In this document: piece after piece, positions 60,970 to 64,000 of the stretch | Numbering within the stretch: position 1 is the stretch's first letter | Layout of the letters: each line of letters begins with the position of its first letter | DNA from: JACVRN01 sp035276685 | Lineage (GTDB): Bacteria > Acidobacteriota > Blastocatellia > Pyrinomonadales > Pyrinomonadaceae | Direction: 5' to 3' | Length of the DNA stretch: 64,000 nucleotides | NCBI GenBank assembly: GCA_035276685.1 | Contig: DATELK010000039.1 | Location: forward strand, 15,416 to 79,415 | Notes under the pieces: model-generated | Seen by the model: only the letters and a program-made list of their open reading frames with translations | The model's database searches: none | What the model was told of the DNA's origin: nothing | Position numbers and translations under genes: made by a program

Positions 60970-62217
60970 TTAGCGGCCCCTACTTTTAGAGCCGCCCTTT
61001 GAGCCGCCGCGTCCTACGCCGCCAGCACCGCGACCACTACCACTACGGCTGCCGCCGCGACCTGCGCCGCCGCCACCACCGCGCGATGAGCCGCCTTTAC
61101 CAGCGCCGCCTCTTCCGCCCTTGGAGCCGCCACCGCCTTTACCGCCAGAGCGCGAGCCGCCGCCCTTGCCTGCACCACCGCCGGAGCGTCCACCGCCTGC
61201 TCCACCTCGTCCGGCACCACTGCCGGAGCGTCCACCAGCGCCGCCCTTCTTTCCTGCGCCGCCGGAAGAGCTTCCACCGCGACCGCCGCCTTTGCTGCCA
61301 GAACGTCCGCCGCCAGCGCCACCTCTACCGCTAGCTCCGCCTTTGGCTGCGCCGCCGCGTCCGCCTGCTCCGCCACGTCCACCGCCTGCACCGCCGCTGC
61401 TGCGGCCCGTGCCGCCAGCGCCGCCGCGTCCGCCGGAAGTCGCGCGACCACCGCCGCCTGTGCCGCGTGAGCCGCCCTTGCCTGCTCCGCCTTTAGTAGA
61501 GCCTTTAGCGCCGGCCTTGGATGCAGTGCCTTTCTTGCCTCCGCTCTTCTTCGTTCCGCCGCCTGCGCTTCCACGACCGCCGCCAGCATTGCCGCCGGTC
61601 TTGTTCGCTCCCTTGGAAGCGCCTCCGCGACCGCCCGCAGAGCTTCCGCCTCCGCCACGACTGCCGCCACCGCCTCCACCGGCTTTACTGCCTCCCTTGC
61701 TGCCGCCTCCTTTGGAACCGCCTCCACCACCGGAGCGTCCACCGCCTCCTGCACCGCCGGTTCCTCCGCCGCTGCCCTTCTTGCTTCCGCCGCCGGAAGA
61801 GCGTCCGCCGCCACCGGCTCCTGAGCTACTACCACCGCCTCCACTTTTGCTCTTGGACTCTCCTATGCCCGAGCCCTCATCTACCTCGCCTATGCCTGAG
61901 CCGGGGAAGCCCTTGGCGTTGCGTCCGCCACGGCCGCCGCTGCCGCCGGAGCGTCCGCCGCCTGTGCCACCGCCGCCGCTTTCGCCTGCACCGGCCCCGC
62001 CTTCATCGCCCATGCCAGCGCCGATTCCTGTGGCGCGTCCTATGGCCAGGCCGCCGTGACCTTCAGTGCCACCGCCTGCCGAGCGCTCACCAATTCCGGA
62101 ACCTTCATCCGCGCCGTCATCGCCACCGTTATCATCGTCCGTATACCCGTCAAGGTCTTCAACTCTACCTTCGTCGTTCCTGTCGTCTCTATTTGTACCA
62201 TCACCTTGTTCAGACAT
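60970..62217 (-). CDS. Gly/Ser/Arg/Lys-rich low-complexity protein, 415 aa
   Basis: An intrinsically disordered protein. The first 60 residues are acidic (GDGTNRDDRNDEGRVEDLDG, then DDDNGGDDGADEGSGIGERS), with GSGIGE units repeated at about 38, 105 and 114. The rest is dominated by GG-R, GG-K and GG-S triplets (KGGSK, RGGAGG, GRSGGG) with a strong positive charge, resembling eukaryotic RGG boxes and bacterial KGG-type repeats. An AAGGAG ribosome site lies 9 bases before ATG, and no signal peptide or membrane helix is present. The opposite strand reads as a Pro-rich frame without a ribosome site. Nucleic-acid binding or condensate formation is inferred from composition. Confidence 0.68.
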   Translation of the reverse strand: MSEQGDGTNRDDRNDEGRVEDLDGYTDDDNGGDDGADEGSGIGERSAGGGTEGHGGLAIGRATGIGAGMGDEGGAGAGESGGGGTGGGRSGGSGGRGGRNAKGFPGSGIGEVDEGSGIGESKSKSGGGGSSSGAGGGGRSSGGGSKKGSGGGTGGAGGGGRSGGGGGSKGGGSKGGSKAGGGGGGSRGGGGSSAGGRGGASKGANKTGGNAGGGRGSAGGGTKKSGGKKGTASKAGAKGSTKGGAGKGGSRGTGGGGRATSGGRGGAGGTGRSSGGAGGGRGGAGGRGGAAKGGASGRGGAGGGRSGSKGGGRGGSSSGGAGKKGGAGGRSGSGAGRGGAGGGRSGGGAGKGGGSRSGGKGGGGSKGGRGGAGKGGSSRGGGGGAGRGGSRSGSGRGAGGVGRGGSKGGSKSRGR

Positions 62218-62434
62218 CTCATCTGCTCCTTTTCAAAGAGGGAAATTTCCCCTGTTGTTTGAGGTTGGACTGATGTACAAAAGCACGCGTTATTTGGCTG
62301 CGGAGAATAACATACTTTGCGCGGCCTTTGGCTCTGATTCTTTTGGTGCGCGAAAGATTTTTTAGCGGCCCTCTCAGGCTCGGGTTGCTCTCCGCCTACT
62401 CGCTCCCGTATAAATAGAGACACACGAGCTAGAA

Positions 62435-62980
62435 ATGGATGCGCTTTCATCAGCCTTAGCCGTCCTGACGGCCATGATTACGCCAGCCGTGCTTATCTCT
62501 GCCTGCGGCACCATGATTCTCTCCACCTCCACGCGCCTCGGCCGCGTAGTAGACCGCGTCCGCTCTCTTTCAGACAGGCTGGAAGAGTTGGTCGACGCCG
62601 GACAGGGGAGGACGCTTTACGAGGAGCGCCGCACGGTAATCTTCGGCCAACTGGACAAGCTGACGAGCCGCGCACGACTGCTGCAACGCTGCATGGTAGT
62701 CTTCTATGTCGCCGTGGGCGTCTTCGTCGCCACGAGCGTGGCCATAGGCGTCGTAGCCGTCTCAGGCGCGCGTTATCACTGGATTCCGATTGTCACTGGC
62801 CTCATAGGCGCGTGCTTTCTCTTCTACGGCAGCGTGCTCTTGATATTCGAGGCACGCCTTGCCCTGACGACGATTCACATGGAGATGGACTTCATATGGA
62901 AGTTCAGCAAGCATCTTGTCCCGGCCGAGCTGGCCGAGCGACACAAGCCGCACTTTATACATTTCAGACGCCATGACTGA
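62435..62980 (+). CDS. DUF2721-family membrane protein
   Basis: A 181-residue membrane protein with the DUF2721 signature near the start: TAMITPAVLISACGTMILSTSTRLGRVVDRVRSLSDRLEEL. Three hydrophobic helices (about 7-28, 88-110 and 117-140) flank a charged coiled region (about 34-85). Function unknown; the family is widespread with no characterised member that I know. Its end overlaps the next gene's start by 8 bases, indicating coupling with the radical SAM enzyme. Confidence 0.87.
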   Translation: MDALSSALAVLTAMITPAVLISACGTMILSTSTRLGRVVDRVRSLSDRLEELVDAGQGRTLYEERRTVIFGQLDKLTSRARLLQRCMVVFYVAVGVFVATSVAIGVVAVSGARYHWIPIVTGLIGACFLFYGSVLLIFEARLALTTIHMEMDFIWKFSKHLVPAELAERHKPHFIHFRRHD

Positions 62981-63986
62981 CAGACCCAGATACCTTGAGC
63001 TATTGGAAGCAGGCGAGCTTGAGCGCCGCGTCGCCGCGCTCGAACAACTCCTTGAGCGCTGCACCGTCTGCCCGCTCGACTGCGGCAATAACCGCTTGAA
63101 GGACGAACTGGCCAGATGCTATTCGGGCAGGCTCCCCATAGTCTCTTCCTACACGCAGCACTTCGGGGAAGAGCCCGCTCTGGTAGGCACAGGCGGCGCG
63201 GGCAACATCTTCTTCGGCAACTGTAACCTGCGGTGTGTCTACTGCCAGAACTACCAGATTTCTCAGACGCACAGGGAGCAGAAAAAGAACGAGGTCTCGC
63301 ACGAGCGTCTCTCAGAGATGATGCTTGAGCTTCAGGCGAAGGGCTGCCACAACATCAACTTCGTCTCGCCCACACACTTTGTCCCGCAGATGGCCCGCGC
63401 CATCCTGCTGGCCGCAGAGCGCGGCCTTCGTCTTCCAATCGTCTACAACACCAACGCCTACGACTCCGTGGAGGTGCTGAGGCTGCTCGACGGCATCGTG
63501 GACGTTTATCTTCCAGACCTGAAGTATGCTGAAAGCGAAGCTGGCTACACCTACTCAAAGGTGCCTGACTACACCTTGCACGCGCGCCGCGCCGTGGCGG
63601 AGATGTATCGCCAGATGGGCGACGAGCTTGTCTTCGGCGCGGACGGTCTTCTCAAGCGGGGTTTGGTCATACGCCTGCTGGTTCTCCCGAACGACGTGGC
63701 GGGCGTGAAAGAGTCGCTCACCTGGATTAGAAACACTTTGAGCCCGCTCGTCAGCATCTCTCTCATGGCGCAGTATTACGCCACGAACCGCGCGGCGACA
63801 GACGAGCGCTACATACTGCTCTCGCGCCGCATCACGGAGGCGGAATGGCTTCGCGCGCTCTCCTTACTCGGCGAGCTTGGGATGGAAGAAGGATGGATGC
63901 AGGAGTACGATGGCGCTGCGCACTACTATCGCCCGGACTTCACAGACCGCGACAAGCCGTTCAAGGATATAAGAGATTTTCAATAA
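62973..63986 (+). CDS. Radical SAM protein, pyruvate-formate-lyase-activase-like (COG1313)
   Basis: A 337-residue radical SAM enzyme. The [4Fe-4S] motif CNLRCVYC has Cys84, Cys88 and Cys91; an additional N-terminal CTVCPLDC (Cys30, 33, 37) could hold a second cluster, a mark of the COG1313 group. GTGGAGNIFFGNCNLRCVYCQNY and HNINFVSPTHFVPQM are family-typical. This group is linked to AmmeMemoRadiSam-type and glycyl-radical-like chemistry, but a substrate is not known. ATG at 62973 overlaps the DUF2721 stop by 8 bases; the longer frame begins inside that gene. A family C repeat begins after the stop. Confidence 0.9.
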   Translation: MTDRPRYLELLEAGELERRVAALEQLLERCTVCPLDCGNNRLKDELARCYSGRLPIVSSYTQHFGEEPALVGTGGAGNIFFGNCNLRCVYCQNYQISQTHREQKKNEVSHERLSEMMLELQAKGCHNINFVSPTHFVPQMARAILLAAERGLRLPIVYNTNAYDSVEVLRLLDGIVDVYLPDLKYAESEAGYTYSKVPDYTLHARRAVAEMYRQMGDELVFGADGLLKRGLVIRLLVLPNDVAGVKESLTWIRNTLSPLVSISLMAQYYATNRAATDERYILLSRRITEAEWLRALSLLGELGMEEGWMQEYDGAAHYYRPDFTDRDKPFKDIRDFQ

Positions 63987-63988
63987 AG

Positions 63989-64000
63989 CAGGTCAGTACC
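63989..64000. repeat. Family C palindrome, start of a copy cut by the window edge
   Basis: The last 12 bases match the end of the 51946-51964 element in reverse complement. They lie 3 bases after the radical SAM stop, the same flush position as the copy by cysQ. Confidence 0.55.

Noticed and set aside
61014..61844. 276-residue Ala/Val-rich minus-strand frame overlapping the Gly-rich gene
   Set aside because: A shifted reading of the same repeats; it lacks a start signal and ends in an Ala/Val run. Only its frame downstream of the stop is of interest, as the possible tail.
61121..62059. 312-residue Pro-rich plus-strand frame antisense to the Gly-rich gene
   Set aside because: It is the expected mirror of Gly-rich codons, has no ribosome site, and ends without any recognisable domain; the minus-strand frame has AAGGAG and a distinct acidic N-terminus.

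Overview
The window looks like a chromosomal segment of a GC-rich, free-living Gram-negative heterotroph, most likely an Acidobacteriota of the Blastocatellia type. The grounds are inferential: a short ECF sigma factor paired with a giant Ser/Thr kinase, several regulators ending in TolB-like plus TPR domains, many exported alpha/beta hydrolases, DUF4214 and RHS proteins, an archaeal-type prolyl-tRNA synthetase, and large purine-rich palindromic repeats between genes. No rRNA, tRNA, CRISPR array, phage or transposase gene was recognised.

Layout. 1-20.4 kb is a dense, GC-rich housekeeping block: hutU (histidine degradation), proS, a suhB-like phosphatase, a PlsC acyltransferase, PilZ proteins, gyrA, a penicillin-binding-like hydrolase, a fused MoaD-MoaE molybdopterin synthase, a Lon-N-domain protein, a solitary SbcD/Mre11 nuclease, an ECF sigma / Ser-Thr kinase pair, an EamA exporter and a cysteine synthase homologue. 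20.4-44.9 kb is an accessory region with looser gene packing, lower GC and broken genes: exported structural and hydrolytic proteins, a small HTH/membrane-protein operon, S41 and M64 peptidases, a wHTH-TolB-TPR regulator, an RHS-repeat protein with a Cys-rich tail, a MocR regulator, a response regulator fused to an NTF2-like domain, and a four-gene antimicrobial-peptide-type ABC transporter plus LytS/LytTR island that begins with a decapitated radical SAM gene. 45-64 kb returns to GC-rich coding: a two-component sigma-54 system, cysQ, an aromatic amino acid decarboxylase, a run of oxidoreductase/hydrolase genes, a second kinase-TolB-TPR protein, an esterase, a 415-residue Gly/Arg/Lys/Ser low-complexity protein, DUF2721 and a PFL-activase-like radical SAM enzyme.

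How it fits together. Signal transduction dominates: two kinase-TolB-TPR proteins and one wHTH-TolB-TPR protein share one sensory/assembly module on different outputs, next to three two-component loci. The strongest candidates for undescribed biology are the receiver-NTF2 fusion (39274-40059), the RGG/KGG-like disordered protein with its possible frameshifted tail (60858-62217), the RiPP-like relic island (40432-44195), and at least four families of intergenic palindromes that sit flush against gene ends.
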